64,000 bases of DNA from Maribacter thermophilus (GCF_001020565.1 NZ_LDAS01000001.1:2256520-2320519), one strand, 5' to 3'. Numbered from the stretch's first letter, positions 45,803 to 54,903 are shown. Numbers and translations: made by a program. The notes: generated by a model from the letters alone, not told the origin.

Positions 45803-46918
45803 TTAGTTCTGCGCCAATTCGTCCGGTTTCACTTCGTTCCAGACTTTAATTCTTTCGCTCTCGGTGATTCCCGATTTAACTTCCACATAAATTCCGTCAC
45901 TAATACCGAGTTCAATATCCCTACGTTCAAACTCTTGGTCTGCCGTTTCGATTTCAACATATGGCTTTTTAGTCTCATCATCGAACTGCACCAATGCCTC
46001 CTTAACCGCAAGAACACTGTCGGCCTTGGCCAAGATAATGGAGGCATTGGCACTTAGCCCCGCCCTTATAAACACACTGTCCTGTTTTTTCAAGGTGCCC
46101 TTGATCTCGAACTGAATAGCACCGTTTTCCTCTTTGCCCTTTGGGGCTATATAATCTAGAACAGCATCAAAAACCTGATCTTCTATAGCACCTACCGTAA
46201 TCTCTAAAGGAAGATTCTCTTTGATCTTACCTACTTCCGACTCGTCTACCTTTCCTTCGAATATCATTTTTTCCACATCTGCAATGGCGGCTATGGTCGT
46301 ACCTTCATTAAAGTTATTGCTTTCTATTACCTGATTACCCACTTCTACAGGCACTTCCAACACCATTCCGCTTACCGTAGCTCGAATTTGGGTATTGGCC
46401 GCATTACCATATCCCTTCGTGGTACCTGTACGTACAATATCGTACCTTTTATTGGCTGCAGCATACGACTGCTTAGCCTGATCATAGCTCACTTGTGCCC
46501 TCTCTAAATCTACTTGTGAAATGACTCCTTTTTCAAAAAGTGATTTCTGTCGTTGTAGGTTTCTCATTTGATCGTCCAAGCCAATTTTTGCTTCTTCTAT
46601 ATTATTTCTGGCATCGTTTAAAGCACTTAGGTTCGGCACCACTTTTATCTTACAGATTAAATCTCCCGACTTTACAAAATCGCCTCCTTCCACATAAATT
46701 TCCTCTATAACCCCCGAAATATTGGGCTTTATCAATACTTCTTCCAAAGGAAGAATACTACCCGTTGCCATGGTTTTTTTTATGATCGTTTGCTTTGACG
46801 GCTGTTCCGTCTGATAGACCACTGGGTCTTCCGCGTTTTTTTGATACAAGTAATACATAGACCCCCCAAAGGCTAAAACTATGACCAGTAAGATGATGAC
46901 GGTTCCTGACTTTTTCAT
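45803..46918 (-). CDS. Periplasmic adaptor (HlyD/MacA type), first copy
   Basis: A 371-residue membrane-fusion protein with N-terminal anchor (about 5-25), split lipoyl domain (LIKPNISGVIEEIYVEGGD; TVSGMVLEVPVEVG), helical hairpin, and barrel domain ending KIKENLPLEITVGAIE. It is a close relative of the adaptor at 41365, in the same order relative to a permease pair. It is the last gene of module 1, and a new promoter motif begins 18 bp downstream. Confidence 0.92.
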   Translation of the reverse strand: MKKSGTVIILLVIVLAFGGSMYYLYQKNAEDPVVYQTEQPSKQTIIKKTMATGSILPLEEVLIKPNISGVIEEIYVEGGDFVKSGDLICKIKVVPNLSALNDARNNIEEAKIGLDDQMRNLQRQKSLFEKGVISQVDLERAQVSYDQAKQSYAAANKRYDIVRTGTTKGYGNAANTQIRATVSGMVLEVPVEVGNQVIESNNFNEGTTIAAIADVEKMIFEGKVDESEVGKIKENLPLEITVGAIEDQVFDAVLDYIAPKGKEENGAIQFEIKGTLKKQDSVFIRAGLSANASIILAKADSVLAVKEALVQFDDETKKPYVEIETADQEFERRDIELGISDGIYVEVKSGITESERIKVWNEVKPDELAQN

Positions 46919-46954
46919 TTTTTTGATTGATTTAATTTTTATAATCGATGAATC

Positions 46955-48214
46955 TTATTCTGTTCTTAATGCTTCTATTGGCCTTACCTTTATAGCACTT
47001 TGTGCCGGAATGAATCCTGCCAATAATCCGGATACTATCAATATCATTAAAGCGACCGCTACCACCCCTATGCCCACACTCGGGTTAACGAACATATCTA
47101 CCGGCCCTACAGAGTCCAGAACTGCATTGATGCCATAGATAAAGGCCGCTCCAAAAATTATTCCTGTCATGCCGGAAATTATGGTCAAAAAAATAGATTC
47201 CATTAAAATTTGTTTTTTTATGGACCAAGGGTCTTCCCCCAAGGCTCTACGGATACCAATTTCCTTTGTTCTTTCTTTAATAACGATCAGCATAATATTG
47301 CTGACTCCTATTATACCCGAGAGCAACACCAAAACACCAACAAAATAGGCGACCCAACGCAAAGCCCCGAACAAGCTCTCTACCCTATTGAACTGTTCGT
47401 ATAGATCAAAGTAACCAACGGCTCTTTTATCTTCGGGGTGTATCTTTCTATTTTCCTTTACAACATTTACTATTCGTTCCTTTAAATTGGATATAGAGCT
47501 TCCGTCTTTGGCGGTAATCGCCATCCAGCCAACATTGTCCCCCATATTAAATGCCTGAGAAAAAGAAGTAAAGGGAATAAATATTTCTTTTTGTCCTTCT
47601 TCCCCATCCCCATCATTATTCTTCTTTTTATAGCTACCTACCACCATAAAATTTACTCCTTGAATTTTAATATAGGTTCCTAATATAGGTTCCCCTTTAT
47701 CATAGAGTTCATTTTTTACCCCTTCTCCTATTATCGCCACTTTTCTTTTGGCCTCAATATCGTTATGGTTTATAAACCTGCCCTGCGTGATCGTCATCGG
47801 CTCTTGCTTAATTATTTCGGGGTAATCACCATATACATTAAAAGCTCCCGTTTTAAGCCCCCTAACGACATTGTTGCCCCCACCAAAGCCCCCGAGTTGG
47901 TTTCTAGGCGATATAAACCTTAGATTGGGTACCTTGTCGTTTATAGCCTTAACATCTTCTAGTTTAAAATTATAGCGCCTGCCCTTGGGCAAGCCCTTGT
48001 ACGACTTGGTAGTGCTTCTGGACCACATGAACATGGTATTGGTGGCAATATCGCCGAAATCTGCACGGATACCATTTTCGAGTCCTTTTCCAGCAGCCAA
48101 AAGAATAATCAGAATAAAAATACCCCAACCTACCCCGAACGCCGTAGCCAATGTTCTAAATACATTGCGAGACAACACCTCGATAATCTCTTTCCAACGA
48201 TCCTTATTAAGCAT
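46955..48214 (-). CDS. MacB-type ABC transporter permease, module 1, type II
   Basis: A 419-residue MacB-like permease with N-terminal helix, periplasmic core, and three C-terminal helices with coupling loop IKERTKEIGIRRALGEDPWS. The periplasmic part has a glycine-rich RNQLGGFGGGNNV. ATG 48214 gives MLNKDRWKEI; TTG 48223 is a weaker alternative. Partner of the type I permease encoded 29 bp upstream and counterpart of the permease at 42526. Confidence 0.92.
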   Translation of the reverse strand: MLNKDRWKEIIEVLSRNVFRTLATAFGVGWGIFILIILLAAGKGLENGIRADFGDIATNTMFMWSRSTTKSYKGLPKGRRYNFKLEDVKAINDKVPNLRFISPRNQLGGFGGGNNVVRGLKTGAFNVYGDYPEIIKQEPMTITQGRFINHNDIEAKRKVAIIGEGVKNELYDKGEPILGTYIKIQGVNFMVVGSYKKKNNDGDGEEGQKEIFIPFTSFSQAFNMGDNVGWMAITAKDGSSISNLKERIVNVVKENRKIHPEDKRAVGYFDLYEQFNRVESLFGALRWVAYFVGVLVLLSGIIGVSNIMLIVIKERTKEIGIRRALGEDPWSIKKQILMESIFLTIISGMTGIIFGAAFIYGINAVLDSVGPVDMFVNPSVGIGVVAVALMILIVSGLLAGFIPAQSAIKVRPIEALRTE

Positions 48215-48243
48215 ACTTCGCAATTAAGAAAGTTATTATATCC

Positions 48244-49491
48244 CTATTCATCTTTCAAGGCTTTAATTACATGAACCCTAGCAGCCCGCCAAGCCGGAAA
48301 AAAACCAGCAACCGCCCCTGCAAAAATGAGCACGAATACGGTGGTAACGGCAACATTAAAATCTACCGACGGATTCATTATATAATCCACCTCTATATGT
48401 GGCCCCACCAATTCCAACAGCCCCATACTGAATATAAGTCCTGCAAACCCAGCAATGGCCGTAACAAAAATGGATTCGTGCAACACCATTCCCACAATGG
48501 ACCATGGTTTGGCGCCCAAGGCTTTTCTAATACCTATTTCCCTGGTGCGCTCCTTTACGACAATCAACATAATATTGCTCACCCCCACTACACCGGCTAT
48601 AATGGTGCATATGCCTACAAACCAAAAGAAAAACTTTATACCCGACATTAGGGTATAAAAACGTTTTGCCTCTTCCATAGGATTCCAAATTTGTATAGCG
48701 CTGGTATCATCGGGAGCCACCGTATGGGCCTGTAGCAAATAAGCACGTAGTTCATTTGTAAATTGAATGGATTGGGCTACCGCAGTCTCAAAATCATCGG
48801 CAGGAGGAAGCGTATAGGCCATATTGTTTATATGGTCGGCACCATTGAACACCTGCTGCGCCGTAGAAATGGGAATAAAGATTCTTTCTTCTTCCCTCTC
48901 ACCTCCCACATCACCATATACCCCAATAATTTTAAAAGGAATGCCGGAAATATCTATAAATTGACCTACTGGTTCAGATGTATCTTTAAAGATGTCTCTT
49001 TTGATTTTGTTACCTATTACAGCCACTTTGGCTTTTTCCCTTTCATCCGAATAGTTTAGAAAACGCCCCTTGGATATATACTCGTTCTCAATGAACTGAA
49101 ACTGTGAAGACACACCTTGTATACCATAGGCCAACGATTCTTTACCATAATTTACCTGCACATTACGCACAAAGTATCTCGGAGACTTGTTCTCTATTCT
49201 ATCCCCTAACAGATTTGCCGAAAATTCATAGTTTTCGTTTCTTAATTGGATACGCCTTCCAGGATTTAACCCTTTATATTCTTTGGTGGTAACCCCTGGC
49301 CAGACCCAAACACTGGTGGCCGCATCTTCTTCAAATTCATTGGCTATACCATTCTGCATTCCCTGACCAAAACCCAATAAGATTACCAAAATAAAAATGC
49401 CCGAAGCCACGGAAAGCCCGGTAAGGAAAGTTCGCAATTTATTTTTTCGAATGGTATCGAAAATTTCTTGCCATCGTTCTAAGTCGAACAT
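48244..49491 (-). CDS. MacB-type ABC transporter permease, module 1, type I
   Basis: First gene of the export array, 415 residues. MacB/FtsX layout with helix at about 20-42, periplasmic core, three C-terminal helices (MLIVVKERTREIGIRKALGA). ATG 49491 gives MFDLERWQEIF, matching its paralogue at 43790; an in-frame extension to 49524 has no support. The promoter-like motif TGTAACA-N15-AGTCT ends 50 bp upstream. Confidence 0.92.
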   Translation of the reverse strand: MFDLERWQEIFDTIRKNKLRTFLTGLSVASGIFILVILLGFGQGMQNGIANEFEEDAATSVWVWPGVTTKEYKGLNPGRRIQLRNENYEFSANLLGDRIENKSPRYFVRNVQVNYGKESLAYGIQGVSSQFQFIENEYISKGRFLNYSDEREKAKVAVIGNKIKRDIFKDTSEPVGQFIDISGIPFKIIGVYGDVGGEREEERIFIPISTAQQVFNGADHINNMAYTLPPADDFETAVAQSIQFTNELRAYLLQAHTVAPDDTSAIQIWNPMEEAKRFYTLMSGIKFFFWFVGICTIIAGVVGVSNIMLIVVKERTREIGIRKALGAKPWSIVGMVLHESIFVTAIAGFAGLIFSMGLLELVGPHIEVDYIMNPSVDFNVAVTTVFVLIFAGAVAGFFPAWRAARVHVIKALKDE

Positions 49492-49540
49492 GTTGATTGA
49501 TTTTGATTGATGAATGCAATACAAGTATTACTTGTAAATA

Positions 49541-49567
49541 AGACTATGCATTATCTATAATGTTACA
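49541..49567 (-). promoter_or_regulatory. ECF-sigma-like promoter motif, copy A (head of the export array)
   Basis: On the minus strand TGTAACA (49567-49561), 15 nt, AGTCT (49545-49541), within GCATAGTCTTA. The words and spacing are the same as in copy B at 45758-45784. The predicted start of transcription would lie about 40 bp before the permease ATG. Confidence 0.5.
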
Positions 49568-49606
49568 AAATCAACAGAAAAAAAGTGTTAAATCTATAAA
49601 ATTGTG

Positions 49607-49825
49607 TTAAGAACGCATTCTTCTATATATAAAATAGAAAAGGCCGGCCACTAAAATGTACGGTATGGACATAAGGTAAACAATACCATTATTTATACCC
49701 TCTGCCGCATTACCAGATGCCTCACTCTCTAAAACCGCCCTACACATGGCGCACTGCGCATTTGATAAAGATGGCACTAAAATTAAACCCACGACCAATA
49801 AACCTATCAAGTATTTTGGGTTCAT
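49607..49825 (-). CDS. Small exported membrane protein with CAMC motif
   Basis: A 72-residue protein with signal peptide (about 1-24, ending SLSNAQ), then CAMC (a CxxC pair), and a C-terminal membrane helix (IPYILVAGLFYFIYRR). Such short proteins commonly close the flavobacterial SCO1/DUF420 cluster. The cysteine pair could bind copper or act in redox handling during oxidase assembly; this is inference. ATG 49825 fits a signal peptide. An upstream ATG at 49891, inside the DUF420 stop region, would put a basic tail before the signal. Confidence 0.7.
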   Translation of the reverse strand: MNPKYLIGLLVVGLILVPSLSNAQCAMCRAVLESEASGNAAEGINNGIVYLMSIPYILVAGLFYFIYRRMRS

Positions 49826-49880
49826 CCTTTTTGAACCTTCAAAACCAATTAAACTATTCAGGTTCCTTTTTAATTTTATT

Positions 49881-50417
49881 TTAGTGCGCATAATAGGGTG
49901 CTATCATTATATAAACTACAACTCCCGTTACGGCCACATAGAGCCAAATAGGAAAAGTATACTTTGCCAAGGCCCTATGGCCTACATAATCTTTTAAATA
50001 AGCCCTTGCATAGGTTCTAAGAACCAAGGGTATCAATGCTATGGACAAGATAATGTGGGTTATCAATATAAAATAATAAACATATCGTATAGTTCCATCT
50101 CCCCCGAACGGCGTCGAATCGGATGTCATATGATAGGCAATATACATTACCAAAAACATCAAGGACAAAACAATATTGGTTGTCATAAGCTTTTTATGCA
50201 ACGATTCATTTCCGTTCTTAATGGCCCATACTGCCACTAACAACAAAACTGCCGTAACCCCATTTATGGTCGCATAAATCGGGGGCAAAAAAGACAACGG
50301 CGCCACGTTCGGAATTTTAACACCGAACAATAAGGCCACTACAACGGGTATAATCACAGAAACAACCGTAATTATCTTATTAAAACGCTTTTCCTTTGTC
50401 AGTGTACTTTCTTCCAT
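49881..50417 (-). CDS. DUF420 membrane protein (oxidase-cluster protein)
   Basis: A 178-residue DUF420 protein with about five membrane segments and conserved histidines (KLMTTNIV, YHMTSDS, THIILSI, GHRALAKYTFPIWLYVAVTGVVVYIM). DUF420 genes are regularly found with cytochrome c oxidase and SCO1 genes; the family resembles CtaM-type proteins proposed to help oxidase assembly. The start lies one base after the SCO1 stop codon, indicating translational coupling. Confidence 0.88.
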   Translation of the reverse strand: MEESTLTKEKRFNKIITVVSVIIPVVVALLFGVKIPNVAPLSFLPPIYATINGVTAVLLLVAVWAIKNGNESLHKKLMTTNIVLSLMFLVMYIAYHMTSDSTPFGGDGTIRYVYYFILITHIILSIALIPLVLRTYARAYLKDYVGHRALAKYTFPIWLYVAVTGVVVYIMIAPYYAH

Positions 50418-50418
50418 A

Positions 50419-51141
50419 CTATTCTTCCAATAATTTTCTGATATCCTCTTTTAGTATACTTATCTGTTCTTTTTCCCCTTCGCTGTTTACTCCCATCTTT
50501 TCTGTAATGGCCCCTCGATAGTATACAATAGGGTTTCCGAATTCATCTTTTCTTGAACGGATATATCCTTGTTTGTCTACCAAGGCAAACAAACCTGAAT
50601 GTTCAAATCCTCCCGGTGCATCCGGTACTTCTGCGGCAAAAATATTAAAACCGGCATTTGCCAACTCGTATATTACGTCCCTATCTCCGGTCATTAAATG
50701 CCAATCCATATCGGTGACCCCTTTTTTCTCGGCGTATTCCTTTAAAACGGATGGTGTATCGTATTGTGGTGTTATGGTAAAAGAGGCAATACCAAAATCC
50801 TCATCGGCAAATTCATTTTGCAATTCGACCAAATTTTCTGTCATGATCGGACATATACTTGGGCATGAAGTAAAGAAAAATTCCACCACAAAAACTTTTC
50901 CTAGATAATCCTTATCGGTAACAACCAAACTATCTTGATCTACAAATTCAAAAGAAGGTACTTTCCTTCTGTTTCCGTTTATGGTGATGTAGGCCAAGCT
51001 GTCCCTTTCGGAATAAGGAACCATCCTATCTTTATCGACAACTTCTCCCTTAGTAATTTTTTCTACTATCATAGGTATTACGATGATACCGAATATCAGT
51101 ACGATCAGCGACACCCATACATATGTGTATTTTTTGTTCAT
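50419..51141 (-). CDS. SCO1/SenC-family copper chaperone
   Basis: A 240-residue membrane-anchored thioredoxin-fold protein that loads copper into the CuA site of cytochrome oxidase. An N-terminal anchor (about 7-26) precedes the copper ligands Cys93 and Cys97 in SCPSICPIM and His181 in GFEHSGLF. All three ligands are present, so the copper site should be functional. The ATG shares its A with the stop codon of the upstream gene (TAATG). Confidence 0.95.
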   Translation of the reverse strand: MNKKYTYVWVSLIVLIFGIIVIPMIVEKITKGEVVDKDRMVPYSERDSLAYITINGNRRKVPSFEFVDQDSLVVTDKDYLGKVFVVEFFFTSCPSICPIMTENLVELQNEFADEDFGIASFTITPQYDTPSVLKEYAEKKGVTDMDWHLMTGDRDVIYELANAGFNIFAAEVPDAPGGFEHSGLFALVDKQGYIRSRKDEFGNPIVYYRGAITEKMGVNSEGEKEQISILKEDIRKLLEE

Positions 51142-51773
51142 TAATCGGTATTTCTATTGTTGTTCTTTTTTAGTGCCAATCTATATTCCGCCAATATAAT
51201 CTTAACATCGTCTACCATCTTATTGTTGAGCTCCGCCACAGAATTGGTATCAAAACCATATTTAGTACCCTCATCCTCATCATTATCCCTTCCTCTGAGG
51301 TTTCCATCTTTATCGATTATAAAAACATAGGGAGTACCTAGGTCGGCCCCCAATTTTATATCGGTTTTAAGATTCTCAAACAGGTTTTTGATATCTGTTT
51401 CCTCCATAAAAAGAAACTTCCATTTGCTGGTATCCGCAAGGTTCGCAAGTTCTTTTTTAAGTTCATCTACCTTTTGCTCGGTACCGATCGGTAAGACCAT
51501 TACACACTGAAAGTCTTTGAATTGATAAAATCGCTTGTATATTTTCTGGTTCAAATTAAAGGTGTTCCCTTTCTTATGTTCCACCTCATTGCCAAGAAAA
51601 CCCAAAATCGTAATATTGTTATGAAACTGCACATTATTACCCTCTACATTTAACTCGTTCACCCCTTCTGTAAGTACCGGCAACTTACCAAAATTATTTA
51701 CTCCAGACGCAAAGAACAGGTATGCCACAATGGGCAATACAAACAAAACCACCAGTACAAAAGTCTTTTTCAT
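51141..51773 (-). CDS. Membrane-anchored thioredoxin-fold-like protein without redox pair
   Basis: A 210-residue protein with an N-terminal anchor (about 3-23). The rest looks like a redoxin-type fold (ITILGFLGNEV, FQCVMVLPIGTE, GTPYVFIIDKDGNLRGR), the last motif being like the C-terminal part of SCO and TlpA proteins. There is no CxxC, only a single Cys, so it is unlikely to be an oxidoreductase of the usual kind. Its gene overlaps SCO1 by one base. It may assist SCO1 or oxidase assembly; that is inference from context. Confidence 0.7.
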   Translation of the reverse strand: MKKTFVLVVLFVLPIVAYLFFASGVNNFGKLPVLTEGVNELNVEGNNVQFHNNITILGFLGNEVEHKKGNTFNLNQKIYKRFYQFKDFQCVMVLPIGTEQKVDELKKELANLADTSKWKFLFMEETDIKNLFENLKTDIKLGADLGTPYVFIIDKDGNLRGRDNDEDEGTKYGFDTNSVAELNNKMVDDVKIILAEYRLALKKNNNRNTD

Positions 51774-51858
51774 TTTAAAATTTTCTACTTATAGAACATA
51801 GGTTATCCAAAAAAACAGGAAAAGCCTATACACCGTACTTGACCGTACTTTGCAAAAA

Positions 51859-51884
51859 TAAAAAAGACGGTCTTTAAACCGTCT
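51859..51884 (-). terminator. Terminator after the cytochrome oxidase genes
   Basis: Stem AGACGGT (51865-51871) and ACCGTCT (51878-51884), with a T run on the minus strand (A run 51859-51863). It follows the subunit IV stop codon by about 30 bp, splitting the oxidase genes from the SCO1 cluster. Confidence 0.75.
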
Positions 51885-51915
51885 CTTAATTCTGTTAATT
51901 CTACTTATAAAGCGA

Positions 51916-52299
51916 TTAGAAATTCCAGGTTACAAACCCATCTTTATAGACATTATAAATATAGTCGCCCTCTACAAGAAGTATAAAAGAAAGGTATATT
52001 ACCAAAAATACAGGTGTCCATACAATAGCTCTTCTCAATGAACTTTTTTCGTCACGAAGGTGCATAAAGTCCCAAGCAATATAATAGGCCTTTACCAGTG
52101 TTAATATGATAAAAATCCAATTTAACAATTTCATACCTAGTACATGCGTTTCTACAAGCCCTGCAGGTTTATAGATACCCAAAACTACCTCTATTGCTGT
52201 TACAAATGTTAGAAAGGCCAAAACACCCCATATCTTTTGGGTATTGGATTTAAACTTTACTAGCCCTCTAAAAATCTCTAATTTATGTCCGTGTGCCAT
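51916..52299 (-). CDS. Cytochrome c oxidase subunit IV-like protein
   Basis: A 127-residue three-helix membrane protein of the prokaryotic COX4 family. Helices lie at about 21-41, 52-71 and 92-115, with the conserved KAYYIAWDFMHLRDEK between the second and third. It follows the subunit III gene by 44 bp and is the last gene before a terminator. It is a non-catalytic subunit thought to stabilise the oxidase. Confidence 0.88.
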   Translation of the reverse strand: MAHGHKLEIFRGLVKFKSNTQKIWGVLAFLTFVTAIEVVLGIYKPAGLVETHVLGMKLLNWIFIILTLVKAYYIAWDFMHLRDEKSSLRRAIVWTPVFLVIYLSFILLVEGDYIYNVYKDGFVTWNF

Positions 52300-52343
52300 A
52301 ATATGTTTTATCTAATCTTAAAGAAATTGAAACTTGATTAACC

Positions 52344-53318
52344 TTATACCAAATAGAAGAATGTAAATACGAATACCCACACTAAATCTACGAAGTGCCA
52401 ATATAACCCCACCTTTTCTACCATCTCGTAGTGACCTCTTTTTTCATAAGTTCCCAATACAACATTGAAGAAAATAATTAAGTTGATCACCACACCAGAA
52501 AACACGTGAAAACCGTGAAATCCGGTAATAAAGAAGAAGAAGTCAGCAAAAAGACGGCTTCCGTATTCATTATGTATAAGGTTCGCCCCTTCGACAACCT
52601 GACTTGCATTTGCAAGCTTATCTAAAGACTCTTGCCTTGTAAGTAAGGTTTTATGACCGTCCTCACCTATGGTTTCCGTTCTAACAAGTATGTTTGGATT
52701 GGCCTTAAAGCCAGCAACTACTTCATTAACCGAGAAACTTGGCAAAGCCGTTTCCCCGTAGAACCAGATTCCATTTTTTCTTTCATGGTCGACTCTTTCG
52801 CTAGGTATTGTTTTGGCAAAATCGGCCAATGCAACTCTTTCTCCTGTCTCCGCATTAACAAACTGCAATATTCTTCCACCCTTTGTTTCGATAGCACCAT
52901 GATCGCCCTTTATAAAAGTAGCCCATTCCCATGCTTGAGAACCAAGGAATATAGCACCACCAATAATGGTAGCGAACATATACCAAATAACAGCTTTCTG
53001 TTTCATTTTATGGCCGGCATCAACCGCCAACACCATAGTTACCGAAGACATAATCAAAATAAAGGTCATAAAGGCCACATATATCATCGGATAGTTTCCA
53101 TGGAAAAAAGGCACGTGAGTAAAAACCTCATCCGCAATAGGCCATATATCCATAAACTTAAACCTAGAAAAACCATAGGCAGCTAAAAAACCTGAAAAAG
53201 TAAGGGCATCCGAAACAAGGAAAAACCACATCATTAATTTACCGTAGCTAGCGCCTAAAGGTCTGTTTCCACCTCCCCAAACGTTTTCTTTTACTCCCGT
53301 TGTAACCGTCGTATCCAT
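52344..53318 (-). CDS. Cytochrome c oxidase subunit III (long form with loop insertion)
   Basis: A 324-residue heme-copper oxidase subunit III. Membrane helices include MMWFFLVSDALTFSGF, FMTFILIMSSVTMVLAVD and FFFITGFHGFHVFSG, and the C-terminal pair ends WHFVDLVWVFVFTFFY. Between the helix ending SQAWEW (about 131) and the one starting ADFFFF (about 258) lies a hydrophilic insertion of about 115 residues, absent from the 193-residue paralogue upstream. Flavobacterial oxidases are known to carry a long subunit III of this kind. The catalytic subunits I and II are not in the window. Confidence 0.93.
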   Translation of the reverse strand: MDTTVTTGVKENVWGGGNRPLGASYGKLMMWFFLVSDALTFSGFLAAYGFSRFKFMDIWPIADEVFTHVPFFHGNYPMIYVAFMTFILIMSSVTMVLAVDAGHKMKQKAVIWYMFATIIGGAIFLGSQAWEWATFIKGDHGAIETKGGRILQFVNAETGERVALADFAKTIPSERVDHERKNGIWFYGETALPSFSVNEVVAGFKANPNILVRTETIGEDGHKTLLTRQESLDKLANASQVVEGANLIHNEYGSRLFADFFFFITGFHGFHVFSGVVINLIIFFNVVLGTYEKRGHYEMVEKVGLYWHFVDLVWVFVFTFFYLV

Positions 53319-53415
53319 AGATTAATTTATCTCTTTAATAAAACTTTAGCAAATTTACATTTTTTTCAACTATATGAAAGCTGAATTTATTCAAAACTAT
53401 TTTTGTTCGAAAATA

Positions 53416-53997
53416 TTATTTAACAAAGGTCATAAACAATAACAAATAGACCCACAAAAGATCCAAAAAGTGCCAAAAAGTGGCTCCTAACGTTACCCCT
53501 AAATAATCTTCTTTCGTATATTTTCCCCTACTATGGTTAAAGACCACCAATGATAACGATAGCAAACCGGCCACAACATGTATTATGTGCACCATTGCTA
53601 TTAAAAACACATAAGATGTTTTAATATTACTGGTGGGCCCTGTAAAATAGAAGCCTTCGTTCACCATTTGTGAAAAACCGTTGAACTGTAACACAACAAA
53701 AAGTAGTCCTAGGCCCATGGTTGTCCACAACCAAGTAGTACAAAGTTTATGATTACCTTCCTTTATGGCCTTTTTGGCCAAAATGTAGGTTATACTACTA
53801 ATTATGATAACCACGGTACTTATGTAAAAAGAGTTTGGCAAGTTAATATCGCTTACCCAATCCTCTCTAGTACTACTTACGATATATGCACTTGTCCACC
53901 CGGCAAAGCCCATTAACAAACTGACAATACCAAACCAAAGAATCATCTTCTTTGACCTGTCTATTTTTTCTTTTTCAGTACCTTGTGTTAAATCCAT
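53416..53997 (-). CDS. Cytochrome c oxidase subunit III (short form)
   Basis: A 193-residue five-helix subunit III with HIIHVVAGLLSLSLV and the C-terminal signature FWHFLDLLWVYLLLF. It shares its last helices with the long form downstream (WHFVDLVWVFVF). Two consecutive subunit III genes suggest either two subunits in one complex or separate oxidases; the order is common in Flavobacteriia. It begins 6 bp after ctaB. Confidence 0.92.
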   Translation of the reverse strand: MDLTQGTEKEKIDRSKKMILWFGIVSLLMGFAGWTSAYIVSSTREDWVSDINLPNSFYISTVVIIISSITYILAKKAIKEGNHKLCTTWLWTTMGLGLLFVVLQFNGFSQMVNEGFYFTGPTSNIKTSYVFLIAMVHIIHVVAGLLSLSLVVFNHSRGKYTKEDYLGVTLGATFWHFLDLLWVYLLLFMTFVK

Positions 53998-54003
53998 TCT
54001 TCT

Positions 54004-54903
54004 TTAAATAAATTTGTCAACGACATAAACAACTTGCATTAATGTGATATAACTCACACTTGCCAACATTAATTTTCTGGCCGTAACATTGCTTCTTTCC
54101 GTGTACAACCTAAAAGCAAAAAACAACATAACGCTCCCCATCAACAAGATTATTACAGCTGCAAAAACAGAAAGTTCCAACCTGCCCGTTATACCAAAAA
54201 CAGGTATTATCGAAACTACCATCATCCAAATGGTATACATTATTATTTGTAGGGCCGTGCCCTTATCTTTTTTTCCGGTAGGCAACATTTTAAAACCTCC
54301 CTTTTTATAGTCATCGTCCAACATCCACCCCAAGGCCCAAAAATGGGGGAATTGCCAAAAAAACTGTATCATAAACAAAGTACCCGGTTCTATACCAAAT
54401 TCATTGGTAGCGGCAACCCAACCAAGCATAAACGGAATGGCACCCGGAAAAGCCCCAACGAACACCGACAATGGTGTTTTCGTTTTTAGCGGCGTATACA
54501 CACTGGTGTATAAAAAAATTGAGATAGCACCGAACATGGCCGTCTTAGGATTCAACAAATACAAGGCAACCACCCCTAAAATCGTTAAGACTATTGCTAT
54601 GGACATAGCGGTACGTACCGTCATCCTACCGGAGGGTATAGGCCTGTTCTGGGTACGTTTCATCAACGCGTCCAAATCTCTTTCTATTACCTGATTATAT
54701 GCATTACTGGCCCCTACCATACAGTAACCGCCAAAAGCCAATAATAAAATGGAAGAAGGATTAATCTCGTAAGCTCCTAGAAAATAACCCGCAATAGAAG
54801 AAAAAACAACACTGACCGCAAGTCTTGCTTTGGTAATTTCCTTAAAATCAGCAAAAATCAATGCTACTATGTTGTCTTTTGCCATACCAACCGCGGTCTT
54901 CAT
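54004..54903 (-). CDS. ctaB: Protoheme IX farnesyltransferase (heme O synthase)
   Basis: A 299-residue UbiA-superfamily enzyme that attaches a farnesyl group to heme B to make heme O for the oxidase. The first allylic-diphosphate motif reads NAYNQVIERDLDALMKRT and includes NRPIPSG; the second is in LGWMLDDDYKKGG. About nine membrane helices are visible. It heads the oxidase operon. Confidence 0.95.
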   Translation of the reverse strand: MKTAVGMAKDNIVALIFADFKEITKARLAVSVVFSSIAGYFLGAYEINPSSILLLAFGGYCMVGASNAYNQVIERDLDALMKRTQNRPIPSGRMTVRTAMSIAIVLTILGVVALYLLNPKTAMFGAISIFLYTSVYTPLKTKTPLSVFVGAFPGAIPFMLGWVAATNEFGIEPGTLFMIQFFWQFPHFWALGWMLDDDYKKGGFKMLPTGKKDKGTALQIIMYTIWMMVVSIIPVFGITGRLELSVFAAVIILLMGSVMLFFAFRLYTERSNVTARKLMLASVSYITLMQVVYVVDKFI

